Origin: Mucilaginibacter sp.
GTDB taxonomy: Bacteria > Bacteroidota > Bacteroidia > Sphingobacteriales > Sphingobacteriaceae
Assembly: GCF_025359345.1 (NCBI RefSeq)
Contig: NZ_JANYGQ010000020.1
Span: forward strand, 229,444 to 293,443
Direction: 5' to 3'
Length of the DNA stretch: 64,000 bases
Position 1 is the first letter of the stretch, and each line of letters begins with the position of its first letter. The position numbers were made by a program, and so were the translations under genes. Positions 35,820 to 44,362 of the stretch are shown one piece after another. Under the pieces are notes generated by a model. That model was not told the origin of the DNA. It ran no database searches and saw only the letters and a program-made list of their open reading frames with translations.

Positions 35820-38105
35820 TTAATTGTTAACTATCCTGAGCTTTGCAAACTTTAACAGCAGTTGTTTCTGGCCTATTTCCTTAAAGAAGATCGTAGCTTT
35901 TATATCGGGTTTATTCCCCTCAAGACTAATCACCTTACCAAACCCGAACCTTTCATGTTCAACTTCCATACCAACCTGTAATCCCGACGTGTCTGACGGG
36001 GCAAAACCCGGGCTCGGCACATGCGCCTTTGCCAGTATCGAGGTGGTTTTTACCACAGGTGCTTTTGGTTTCGAAAAACTGTCGGCGCCGGCATTGTTTT
36101 TACTCGTCCAGGCGGTGCGTTCCTGGTCGAAAAACGGGTTGTTGCTGGTTACCGGCTTAGCAGTAAAGTCGAGCTCGAGGTATTTGGCGTCAATCTCATC
36201 TAAAAAACGGCTTGGCTCGCAGCTTATCAGCGTTCCAAATTTAAAACGCGAGGTAGCATAGCTTAGCGTCAGTTTAGTTTCGGCGCGGGTGGTGGCCACA
36301 TAAAACAGGCGGCGTTCCTCCTCCAGGTCGCTGCGCGAGTTAAGCGACATTTGCGATGGAAACAAATTCTCCTCCAAACCCACCACATACACCTGCGGAA
36401 ACTCCAAACCTTTCGACGAGTGGATAGTCATTAGCGATACCGTATCGGCATCTTTATTTTTATCCTTGTCGTCATTGGTTAGTAGGGCCACATCCTGCAT
36501 AAACACATCAAGGCCTTTCTCTTCAATATCTTCGCGCTCCGAAAATTCCTTGATGCCGTTCAGTAGCTCCTGTATGTTTTCATAACGGTTCAATCCCTCT
36601 ACCGATTTATCCTCATACAAGTCCTTCAGCAGGCCCGAGTGCTGTGCAATGTGCAAAGCCGCATCATAAGCCGACTGGTTTTTTGTGATAACCTGGAAGC
36701 TCTGTATCAGCGTGGCAAACATGCTCACCTTTGCTGCAGTGCGACCTTCAAGGTACTGCGCGGGATTAATGATCACCTCAAACGCAGTGATATTATGCTT
36801 ATCAGCGCTTACAATAATATGGTCGACGGTAGTATCGCCGATGCCGCGTTTGGGGTAGTTTATTACGCGTTTTAGCGCCTCTTCGTCGTTAGGGTTAAAA
36901 GTGAGCCTGAAATAGGCTATCAGATCCTTTATTTCTTTACGCTGGTAGAAGGAGAGGCCCCCGTATATTTTATAAGGCGTGCCCATTTTGCGCAGGGCTT
37001 CCTCCATCGAGCGCGACTGCGCGTTGGTGCGGTACAGTATCGCGAAATCGTGCCAGTTGAGGCCCTTGGTGCTGCGCTGCTGCATAATCTCTTCTGCAAC
37101 CAGCTTGCCTTCTTCGTTATCGCTGAAGGCGCGCATCACCTTAATTTTTTCGCCGGCTTCTTTTTCGCTGAAAACGTGTTTTTTAAGCTGATCTTTATTA
37201 TTGGCGATGATGCTGTTTGAAATATTTACAATATTTTGGGTCGACCGGTAGTTTTGTTCCAGTTTAAATACTTTCAGGTCAGGGTAATCCTTTTCAAAGT
37301 TCAGGATGTTCTGGATATTGGCGCCGCGGAAAGCGTAGATACTTTGGGCATCATCGCCCACCACGCAAATATTTTCGTTAACGGCCGCAAGTTTCTTCAC
37401 AATAAGGTATTGCGAAAAGTTGGTATCCTGGTACTCGTCCACCATCAGGTACTTAAACTTGTGCTGGTATTTGTTAAGCACTTCGGGGTGCAGTTTTAGC
37501 AGTTCGTTGGTTTTGTACAGCAGGTCGTCAAAATCCATGGCGCCGGCGCGGTAGCAGCGGGTAGCATAGTTTTGGTATATCGTACCCAGCATATTCCTTT
37601 TGGTGGCAATATCGTCAGCCTGTATCTGGTCGTTTTTCTGGTATTCCATCCAGCTGATCAGGTTGTTTTTGGCGGCCGAAATACGGTTAAGCACCAGGTT
37701 TACCGCATACAGCTTATCGTCGAGGTTCATTTCCTTGATGATGGCCCTTAGTACGCTTTTACTGTCGTCGGTATCGTAAATGGTGAAGTTGCTGGGGTAG
37801 CCAATTTTCTCGGCTTCAATGCGCAGCAGCTTTGCAAAAACCGAGTGAAAGGTACCCATCCAGATGTTTTTGGCATCGGGGCCCACAATTTTGGTAATAC
37901 GGTCGCGCATTTCGCGGGCCGCTTTGTTGGTAAAGGTAAGCACCAGTATATTAAAGGCGTCAACACCCTTGTTGATAAGGTGTGCCACCCTGAAAGTAAT
38001 AACCCGTGTTTTGCCCGAGCCTGCGCCCGCAACAATCATTACCGGTCCTTGTATTTGCTCAACTGCTGCCCTTTGTTCGGGGTTTAATCCCTGTAGATAA
38101 TCCAA
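35820..38105 (-). CDS. UvrD/PcrA-type ATP-dependent DNA helicase
   Basis: A 761-residue superfamily 1A helicase that unwinds 3'-5' in excision repair and replication restart. Q motif GLNPEQRAAVE, Walker A IVAGAGSGKTRVIT, motif Ia LTFTNKAAREM, motif II VDEYQDTN, motif III GDDAQSIYAFRGA, motif IV EQNYRST, and motif V/VI HSSKGLEFPQVYVV and VATTRAETKL are intact. The C-terminal 60 residues form the Tudor-like module of PcrA (GMEVEHERFGFGKVISLEG). Length is normal. It is monocistronic. Confidence 0.95.
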   Translation of the reverse strand: MDYLQGLNPEQRAAVEQIQGPVMIVAGAGSGKTRVITFRVAHLINKGVDAFNILVLTFTNKAAREMRDRITKIVGPDAKNIWMGTFHSVFAKLLRIEAEKIGYPSNFTIYDTDDSKSVLRAIIKEMNLDDKLYAVNLVLNRISAAKNNLISWMEYQKNDQIQADDIATKRNMLGTIYQNYATRCYRAGAMDFDDLLYKTNELLKLHPEVLNKYQHKFKYLMVDEYQDTNFSQYLIVKKLAAVNENICVVGDDAQSIYAFRGANIQNILNFEKDYPDLKVFKLEQNYRSTQNIVNISNSIIANNKDQLKKHVFSEKEAGEKIKVMRAFSDNEEGKLVAEEIMQQRSTKGLNWHDFAILYRTNAQSRSMEEALRKMGTPYKIYGGLSFYQRKEIKDLIAYFRLTFNPNDEEALKRVINYPKRGIGDTTVDHIIVSADKHNITAFEVIINPAQYLEGRTAAKVSMFATLIQSFQVITKNQSAYDAALHIAQHSGLLKDLYEDKSVEGLNRYENIQELLNGIKEFSEREDIEEKGLDVFMQDVALLTNDDKDKNKDADTVSLMTIHSSKGLEFPQVYVVGLEENLFPSQMSLNSRSDLEEERRLFYVATTRAETKLTLSYATSRFKFGTLISCEPSRFLDEIDAKYLELDFTAKPVTSNNPFFDQERTAWTSKNNAGADSFSKPKAPVVKTTSILAKAHVPSPGFAPSDTSGLQVGMEVEHERFGFGKVISLEGNKPDIKATIFFKEIGQKQLLLKFAKLRIVNN

Positions 38106-38183
38106 AATTCTGTTCCTCGTTTCTGCAACCGCGAAATTAGTTTTTTTATATGAAAGGTTATTAACAGTGGAAAAGTTCCCGTG

Positions 38184-38213
38184 AGTTCATGGTTGATGGT
38201 TCATAGTTCATGG
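38184..38213. repeat. Word-repeat half block (gttcatgg family)
   Basis: Three gttcatggt-like words upstream of the MITE-like copies, same family as at 24247 and 34629, without its complementary half nearby. Confidence 0.5.
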
Positions 38214-38236
38214 GCGGAAATTTCTCCTTCGAAGTT

Positions 38237-38368
38237 TTGATGCCCTTGTTGGTGTTGTCACCAACAAGAATGGGTATGCAGTCATATTACCTGAACGATC
38301 CACCCGCCGGCATTGTCGTCCAATAAAAAAAAATCGTGTTGTTGGTGACAACACCAACAACGGCGAAC
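38237..38368. mobile_element. MITE-like element, copy 1
   Basis: The core 38246-38360 is 115 bases long and bounded by 22-bp terminal inverted repeats: 38246-38267 and 38339-38360 are exact reverse complements. Each arm is itself almost palindromic (TTGTTGGTG ... CACCAACAA). The middle contains ccgccggcattgtcgtccaa. No transposase is inside. A second copy follows after a short unrelated gap. Confidence 0.7.
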
Positions 38369-38410
38369 AATCTACTAACCGTGATGCTAATATTGACCTT
38401 ACAATGGTTC

Positions 38411-38544
38411 TTTGATGCCCTTGTTGGTGTTGTCACCAACAAGAATGGGTGTGCAGTCATATTATCTGAACGATCAACCCGCCGGCATTGTCGTCCAATA
38501 AAGAACCATCCTGTTGTTGGTGACAACACCAACAACGGCGAAAC
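38411..38544. mobile_element. MITE-like element, copy 2
   Basis: The core 38421-38535 has the same 115-base length, direct orientation and identical 22-bp arms (38421-38442 and 38514-38535) as copy 1, with few differences in the middle. The flanks tttgatgccc and cggcgaa are shared too, so the true element is probably about 132 bases. The copies are separated by about 42 bases of unrelated sequence. Confidence 0.7.
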
Positions 38545-38611
38545 GAAAAATCTTCGAACTCCCATGGCTCATTATTACTAAACCGTGACCTGTGCGAAAC
38601 TTACGTATGAT

Positions 38612-38619
38612 TACATTTG
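38612..38619 (+). promoter_or_regulatory. Putative -7 element of the LLM oxidoreductase gene
   Basis: TACATTTG, an exact TAnnTTTG match, 23 bases before the start codon. No convincing -33 box, so a partial call. Confidence 0.45.
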
Positions 38620-38641
38620 CTGGTGAATAATTCAGCTAATA

Positions 38642-39664
38642 ATGAAGAAAATAGGATTTTTATCATTCGGGCATTGGGCCGACCATCCCAGCTATCAAAC
38701 CCGTACTGCGGGCGATACTTTGCTGCAATCTGTCGAACTGGCTGTTGCTGCTGAAGAAATTGGTTTGGACGGCGCTTATTTCCGGGTGCATCATTTTGCG
38801 CGGCAGCTGGCGTCGCCATTTCCTTTGCTTTCGGCTATAGGGGCAAAAACCAGTAAAATAGAGATAGGTACCGGTGTTATAGATATGCGTTATGAAAACC
38901 CCCTATATATGGTGGAAGATGCCGGCGCGGCCGACCTGATCTCGGGCGGACGTTTACAATTGGGCATCAGCCGCGGGTCGCCGGAGCAGGTGATAGAGGG
39001 GTGGCGTTATTTCGGCTATGAACCGGAGGAAGGCAGGGATAGTGCCGATATGGGCCGGCAAAAAGCTTTGGAATTTTTGGATAAATTAAGCGGTGAAGGC
39101 TTTGCCGAGCCTAACCCTAACCCAATGTTTCCGAACCCGCCGGGCCTGTTGCGGCTGGAGCCGCATTCGGAAGGATTGCGGGAACGCATCTGGTGGGGGG
39201 CGGCTTCTAACGCAACCGCAGTTTGGGCGGCCGAAAATGGCATGCACCTGCAAAGCTCGACCCTGAAATTTGACGAAAACGGCAAACCTTTCCATATCCA
39301 GCAGGCAGAACAGATCAGGCTGTACAAAGAGGCCTGGAAAAAAGCCGGGCACCAGCGCGAGCCAAGGGTATCGGTAAGCCGCTCCATTTTTGCACTGGTG
39401 AATGACCAGGACCGATATTACTTCGGCCAGCAGGGAAAAGCGACCGACAGCTTTGGTTATATCGAAGCTGACCAGCGGGCCGTGTTCGGCAGGGGCTATG
39501 CAGCCGAACCCGATCAACTCATTAAAGAACTGGCGCAGGACGAGGCGATACAGGAAGCGGACACCCTGTTATTGACCATACCGAACACTTTGGGCGTTGA
39601 TTACAATATCCATGTGCTGTCGGCTATTTTGGAGCATGTTGCGCCGGGGCTGGGTTGGAGGTAA
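38642..39664 (+). CDS. LLM-class flavin-dependent oxidoreductase
   Basis: A 340-residue luciferase-like monooxygenase, expected to use reduced FMN or F420 and oxygen (family knowledge). The TIM-barrel start KIGFLSFGHWADHP, followed by GLDGAYFRVHHFARQLASP, IEIGTGVIDMRYENP and ISGGRLQLGISRGSPEQV, is typical of the bacterial alkanal/LLM group. In common FMN-type members FRVHHF carries the His used in flavin binding. The natural substrate is not evident. It is monocistronic, with a good terminator at 39706. Confidence 0.88.
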   Translation: MKKIGFLSFGHWADHPSYQTRTAGDTLLQSVELAVAAEEIGLDGAYFRVHHFARQLASPFPLLSAIGAKTSKIEIGTGVIDMRYENPLYMVEDAGAADLISGGRLQLGISRGSPEQVIEGWRYFGYEPEEGRDSADMGRQKALEFLDKLSGEGFAEPNPNPMFPNPPGLLRLEPHSEGLRERIWWGAASNATAVWAAENGMHLQSSTLKFDENGKPFHIQQAEQIRLYKEAWKKAGHQREPRVSVSRSIFALVNDQDRYYFGQQGKATDSFGYIEADQRAVFGRGYAAEPDQLIKELAQDEAIQEADTLLLTIPNTLGVDYNIHVLSAILEHVAPGLGWR

Positions 39665-39705
39665 ATTAGGCGGTATGGGTTTTAAATGTTTTGGCATTTG
39701 AAGGC

Positions 39706-39737
39706 AGCCGCTCTGTTAAACAGGGCGGCTTTTTTTG
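39706..39737 (+). terminator. Terminator of the LLM oxidoreductase gene
   Basis: AGCCGCTCTGTT pairs with ACAGGGCGGCT (one mismatch) and is followed by seven T. Confidence 0.9.
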
Positions 39738-39757
39738 AGTGATAAAAGCAGGTGGGG

Positions 39758-39843
39758 CCCTTATTGCTGACACCACCAACAACCGCGGAAACGGGGAGAC
39801 AGCGTCTCCGGGCATAGTGGTTCGTAGTTTGGAAACTACGAAC
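39758..39843. repeat. Cluster of short inverted repeats at the island edge
   Basis: Three structures lie in under 90 bases: a fragment of the MITE arm (caccaccaacaac, about 39770), GGAGAC-AGC-GTCTCC at 39795-39809, and GTTCGTAGTTT-GG-AAACTACGAAC at 39820-39843, a perfect 11-bp stem. They look like degraded palindromic interspersed repeats. Confidence 0.6.
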
Positions 39844-39912
39844 AGCGGAGCGGTTCTTTAAGAGGATGCACCTGAAGGATTCTTGAGGAGGCGACAATAG
39901 AGAAATAGCTTT

Positions 39913-42900
39913 TTACTGCTTTATCCCTGCTTTTATAAACAGTTCGGCATCTGTCATTTTCTGCAGCTTGCCGGCTGCGTCTAATTGTTCAACCTGCCCA
40001 TAGGTCCACAATTTGGTTTCATTATCATTAAAGCTTGTTAAAATAAACATGTTATTAAAGCTTATTTCTTTTGTTGTGGGGTAGCTTGTATGATATACTG
40101 CAATTGTATATTTCCGGGTGTCGCTGTCTGCAATATCTGTAAAAAGAGAATAAGGCGAAAGCAGGATTAGTGTTCCATCCGGTGAAAAACTGGCATCACT
40201 TGATAAATCGACATTCTGCCCGAAATTTTGCGAGGTTTTATTGTTAAGGTCTACAAGCAACGTAATAGGTTCGCGATAAACCTCTTTGGATGTTATGCCC
40301 CTTTGTTGTTGCTGCTGTTGCTGCTGTTGCTGCTGCTCCCTGCTTCCGGTTAAACTTATTAATAATTTGGTGCCATCCTGCGAAAATACCGCCACTGAGG
40401 CGTTCGTATATCCTTTTTGTAAAGCATTAAGCTTTATCGGATCGTGAAACTGTCCGTTATTATCCCAAAAAGTTAAAACCCCATCTGCAACACATAAAAT
40501 CTCGTTTGATTTTGGAATGATAAAATAATTAGAGAATTTCTGTCCCGAAGAATGATCGGATGTCCGGTGGATCAGCTTTCCCGTTTCCAGGTCATAGATA
40601 GCGCCCCCCTCATCCGAGGTAGTAAATAGTTTAGTTCGGTCGCTGGAAACGGCATATAAAAACTCATCCCCTGTCGGTATGCTGTAAAGGGACGTCTGGC
40701 TGTCATTTTTCCACAGCTTAACACTTTGTGCCGCAACGGTTATAAACCTGTCCGGATGGAATGGCAGAAATGAAGCAAAGCTCAATCCGCCTTCAATAAC
40801 CTTTTTAATAAGTTTGCCATTAGTCAAATCGAATAAATAAGCAGTTTGCGCTGACGTGAAAAGGCACCGTTTGCCATCAGGCGAAAACTGGGCCGACAAT
40901 ATAGGAACGCCATCGCCTGGCACTATCCTAAATAGCAAGTCCCCTTGCAAGTTAAATAACCTTGCCGCGCCGCCCTTTGAATCAATTGCGATAAAGGAAT
41001 TTCCATCCGGGGCAAATTTCGAATAGCGACCGGCAACGGTTGTTACTTCAAAATGCTTTTTATAACGTTTTACGCTGTCGAGAAAATGCGAAACCGCTGA
41101 ATTTTCAGGATCCTGCTTATGGGCCAGTTGTGCAAGCCTGTATGAAGCGGCGGGCTCGTTGTTTGCAAAGTTTTTAGCAGCGGTTAGCAATTGGCCTACA
41201 TTGGTTGCTGTATTGTATCGCGTAATTAATCCTTTTACACTATCCAACAAATGATCGGTTTTCGTTTTTTCGACAGCAAGCCTGGCTGCCGCGTCAAATG
41301 CCAGATTTTTCTGCATCTTTGCGACATCTGCTTGTTTATAGGCATAATTTAGGTTTTTTATTGCTTGCTTACGGGCAGCCTCTATCTGCGTATTTTTATT
41401 TATAAGTTGGTGGTTTAAAAGCGCCAATACCTTTGCGCTATCTTGTTGCGCTAAAACCAAGCGGGTCACCTTCGCTTTTTCAACGGTTAGCGAACTATTT
41501 ATTTTATTAGCTAAAACAACCTTTTGGTTTGCGATATCCCTCTGTTGCTTTGCTTCCCGAAAAGAAAAAACTGCTATCACGGCAAATAATAATAATACAA
41601 GAGCGGCAATCATTGTCCATCGCTGCGTCTTTTTCTGAGCTTTTATTTTATCCTCTTTGTCACTTACTTGCTGGTCGGCAAATGCGGCCCGCGCTTCCGA
41701 TAACTTTAAGCCTTCCGCAATTTTCTGCTGTTTTAACTTCTCCTGGTCTTCCAGCAGCTGCAATTGCTCCCTTTCGGCCTTCGTTCTGAAGTCGCGGTTG
41801 CTTTTAACCGCCAATGCGTATTTGTCATGAATAATTTCAATTACACGCCGCCCGTCTATCGAATAACGCTTTAATATTTTCTTATTCTCCAGCGCCCTTA
41901 TTTTGTCCTCCCTTACGGCGCCGTTACTATAGGATAGGGCGAGGTCTAAATATACCGGCCACCGGTAGCCTTCCGGCGACAGCAGGCGCTCTTCCAGCAA
42001 TCGTATTTCGCTGTCATTCAACTCAAGCTCTTTAATGCCGCTATTGTACTCCTCGTCAATTACCGACTGGATATCGACTTTTTTTATATGCTCGGCCAAA
42101 ATTTGAGGCCCTTGGCCGGGCTTGAAATTTTCAATCTGGTTCTCGCAAAAAACACTCAGCAAAAAGGAATCTATATCTCTTTTCTCAGCATCTTCGTCGG
42201 TTGCCGATTCGGAGATCACTTTTAATATTTCCTTAATAGCCCCTTCTTCAAATAATCCGCCACCGGCAGCTTTGATAATATCATAACCCTTTTTATAACT
42301 TAAGGGTGTTAGCTTATACTGTAAATTACTGTAGGCAATTGATGGGATGTGGGTCGACAGGCTATAAAAATCGCCCAGATACTCCTCTCTGAACGAAAAA
42401 ACAATTTTTACCCGTGGCTGTCCCTGCCCATACTTATATTGAAGCTCGAGCCGCGTGGTTTCATCCAGGTATTCAGGGGGGCTGTTCTCTATCAGGTCCG
42501 ATAAAAATTCTATAAACTGCATGGTGTTTTTTCGCAGCTCGGTTGATTTATCTTCTGTACCGATTGTAAATATTTCTTCAAATTGGTCAAATACCAATAC
42601 CGGGATTTGTGTTTTTTGGTCTGGCTGTGCTAATGGGTCGGTATGAAAATACTCCCATAAGGTCTGCTTACTTTTAATTTTTTTGTGCGCGACCTTTTTT
42701 TTCTCCCACTCGCCCATTATTATGCGCTCCACATCCTTTACAAAATCATTCACCGGGTCGCGATAGTTGGGCCTTATATAAATTGGGACGTAGTTGCCGT
42801 TTCTTAATTTCGGAAACAAACCAGCCTGTAAAACCGAAGTTTTACCCAGGCCCGATTTACCATACAATAAGGTAAACGTATTTATATTAACCAGCTGAAA

Positions 42901-42999
42901 AAGGTCATTGGCTTCATTATCGCGGCCAAAAAAGATGTCCTTATCTTTCTCTTCATATGACCTTGCCCCAATAAATTTATTTTGTGCCGATTCCGCCAT
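39913..42999 (-). CDS. STAND-type NTPase with membrane helix, coiled coil and C-terminal beta-propeller
   Basis: A 1028-residue protein. Residues 1-400 form an nSTAND1-like ATPase: FFGRDNEANDLF, Walker A LYGKSGLGKTSVL (47-55), Walker B VLVFDQFEEIFT (134-145), sensor IVFSFREEYLG (Arg 204), LTPLSYKKGYDII and the winged-helix end RRVIEIIHDKYALAV. Basic/acidic coiled coil flanks one membrane helix at 461-481. Residues about 650-990 are WD40-like blades (FAPDGNSF, FSPDGKRCLF, FSQDGTKLLI, FSPDGTLILL) with 11 consecutive Gln within one loop. STAND proteins are oligomerising sensors in which the C-terminal repeats detect a trigger. It is the last gene of the operon, two bases after the SIR2/TIR gene. 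Confidence 0.88.
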   Translation of the reverse strand: MAESAQNKFIGARSYEEKDKDIFFGRDNEANDLFQLVNINTFTLLYGKSGLGKTSVLQAGLFPKLRNGNYVPIYIRPNYRDPVNDFVKDVERIIMGEWEKKKVAHKKIKSKQTLWEYFHTDPLAQPDQKTQIPVLVFDQFEEIFTIGTEDKSTELRKNTMQFIEFLSDLIENSPPEYLDETTRLELQYKYGQGQPRVKIVFSFREEYLGDFYSLSTHIPSIAYSNLQYKLTPLSYKKGYDIIKAAGGGLFEEGAIKEILKVISESATDEDAEKRDIDSFLLSVFCENQIENFKPGQGPQILAEHIKKVDIQSVIDEEYNSGIKELELNDSEIRLLEERLLSPEGYRWPVYLDLALSYSNGAVREDKIRALENKKILKRYSIDGRRVIEIIHDKYALAVKSNRDFRTKAEREQLQLLEDQEKLKQQKIAEGLKLSEARAAFADQQVSDKEDKIKAQKKTQRWTMIAALVLLLFAVIAVFSFREAKQQRDIANQKVVLANKINSSLTVEKAKVTRLVLAQQDSAKVLALLNHQLINKNTQIEAARKQAIKNLNYAYKQADVAKMQKNLAFDAAARLAVEKTKTDHLLDSVKGLITRYNTATNVGQLLTAAKNFANNEPAASYRLAQLAHKQDPENSAVSHFLDSVKRYKKHFEVTTVAGRYSKFAPDGNSFIAIDSKGGAARLFNLQGDLLFRIVPGDGVPILSAQFSPDGKRCLFTSAQTAYLFDLTNGKLIKKVIEGGLSFASFLPFHPDRFITVAAQSVKLWKNDSQTSLYSIPTGDEFLYAVSSDRTKLFTTSDEGGAIYDLETGKLIHRTSDHSSGQKFSNYFIIPKSNEILCVADGVLTFWDNNGQFHDPIKLNALQKGYTNASVAVFSQDGTKLLISLTGSREQQQQQQQQQQQRGITSKEVYREPITLLVDLNNKTSQNFGQNVDLSSDASFSPDGTLILLSPYSLFTDIADSDTRKYTIAVYHTSYPTTKEISFNNMFILTSFNDNETKLWTYGQVEQLDAAGKLQKMTDAELFIKAGIKQ
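40303..40335. repeat. CAG/CAA microsatellite encoding polyglutamine
   Basis: Eleven glutamine codons (seven CAG, four CAA in minus-strand reading) inside the propeller of the STAND protein, preceded by SRE and followed by RGITSKE. It is the only such tract in the window; changes in its length would keep the frame. Confidence 0.9.
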
Positions 43000-43001
43000 T
43001 T

Positions 43002-44345
43002 TTACATTTTGTTTTTGATATCGGATATGTTATCCCCCGTTAGCCCTTCTTCATTAAATTTTATATAAAAAACGTTGCCCGCTGCGTCTGGAAACAATTC
43101 GTTTAAATGAACGCCCAGTGCACCAAGGTTCAGGTTTTTATCTATTAACGGGATTATTTTATTTGCTCCCTTCAATTCAGTATTGTAGTATGTCCACTCC
43201 TGCCTAACATAGTCGTTCGGTTGTTTCTTCGCGGAGTTTTCTGTTATTATGGGTAAAAAAAGCTTACAGTTTTTTAACGCGATCTTAATATCGTCGTCGA
43301 TGAGCGAACCCGGGAATAGTTTTATCCTGTCAAACCATATATTCATTTGTACAGACAGCTGACAGATTATTTTCTGCACAACTTCCAGGTCGTCCCTGGT
43401 GTAGCTTACAAATACAAAATCGTCCCTCCGGTTTATATCAAGCGCAAACCTGTTCTTGCTTAATGTTTTATAAAGGTTCTGCATAAAAGGCACGGTCTGC
43501 AGGTCTTTTTGAAATTGAAGTTTGTGCTTGTTCAAAAAGAATATTGTTGCATTATCGTTGCAAAAATCCACAAACACCTTGGTTTGCAGGCTGTTCATCG
43601 AGTCTAAAAAGCCCGGGGCCAGCGTGTTGATCAAAACCCGGAGCAACCAGTCGGGATATTGACAGCCAAGAAATAGTAACGACGAATCCTGGATAGCCTC
43701 TTTATAATTTTTCAAGTCAACGTCAAACCGTTTATTAAATTCGGAAATAAAGGTTAGCATGTCATCGTCGGAGTAGTAGTAATTAAACCTGATGTTACCG
43801 TTGGCGTAAGCAACGCCGTATAAATTATAAATTGTAGCTACAAAGCCGCACTCGTTTTTCTTTAAATCGTCCGGCCTTCGCGGATTTTTTAATATAAACG
43901 GAAAAGATGTTTCATTAACGGCGAGCTTGGGGAACGTGCGGTTATGTTGAATTGCCTCGGAAAGGTGCGTGGTGAACGTTAGGTTTAAAAAATATTTGAA
44001 TGGGAAAATGGTCGTTATTTTTTCCAGGTATGAGCTATCAACCATGTGGTGAATAGCTCGTGCATAATCGGAAATTAAAAGCGTAGTGATCCTTTTATTA
44101 AACTGATTTTTGAGCAGAAGCTGATGGCTAACATCATTAAAAAGATCGAAGCCGCTTAAATCCTGGTTCATATCCAATCCCTTATCTGCGGCTATCCTTC
44201 CCGCCAGGAAATCAAGATAAGGCACATGCTTATCGCCGTCTTTCACCGGTATGGCATCAAAGCCAATTATTGGTAAAATGTTTTGCTCATTTACCAATGC
44301 CAATCTTATGCTTTCTATCAGGTCATTTACAATTTCGTCACACAT
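43002..44345 (-). CDS. SIR2-like / TIR domain fusion protein
   Basis: A 447-residue soluble protein. Residues 15-290 resemble a very diverged SIR2-type Rossmann domain: NILPIIGFDAIPV takes the place of the glycine-rich loop, YFLNLTFTTHLSEAI the TTNYD-like strand, and LLFLGCQYPDWLLRVLI the SIR2 'GySlsD' region. Residues 307-430 are a TIR domain: DDFVFVSYTRDDLEV (box 1), WFDRIKLFPGSLIDDDI (box 2) and VRQEWTYYN with Glu 383 at the place of the NADase catalytic Glu. TIR effectors hydrolyse NAD or make cyclic ADP-ribose signals (family knowledge). It lies between the membrane CBS-like gene (17-base gap) and the STAND gene (2-base gap), so the three act together. Confidence 0.8.
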   Translation of the reverse strand: MCDEIVNDLIESIRLALVNEQNILPIIGFDAIPVKDGDKHVPYLDFLAGRIAADKGLDMNQDLSGFDLFNDVSHQLLLKNQFNKRITTLLISDYARAIHHMVDSSYLEKITTIFPFKYFLNLTFTTHLSEAIQHNRTFPKLAVNETSFPFILKNPRRPDDLKKNECGFVATIYNLYGVAYANGNIRFNYYYSDDDMLTFISEFNKRFDVDLKNYKEAIQDSSLLFLGCQYPDWLLRVLINTLAPGFLDSMNSLQTKVFVDFCNDNATIFFLNKHKLQFQKDLQTVPFMQNLYKTLSKNRFALDINRRDDFVFVSYTRDDLEVVQKIICQLSVQMNIWFDRIKLFPGSLIDDDIKIALKNCKLFLPIITENSAKKQPNDYVRQEWTYYNTELKGANKIIPLIDKNLNLGALGVHLNELFPDAAGNVFYIKFNEEGLTGDNISDIKNKM

Positions 44346-44362
44346 TGCATCAGTTTATGCTT

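Noticed and set aside
38287..38565. Minus-strand ORF with repeated peptide LLVTTPT/VGVVTNN
   Set aside because: It lies within the duplicated MITE-like element and repeats only because the DNA does.
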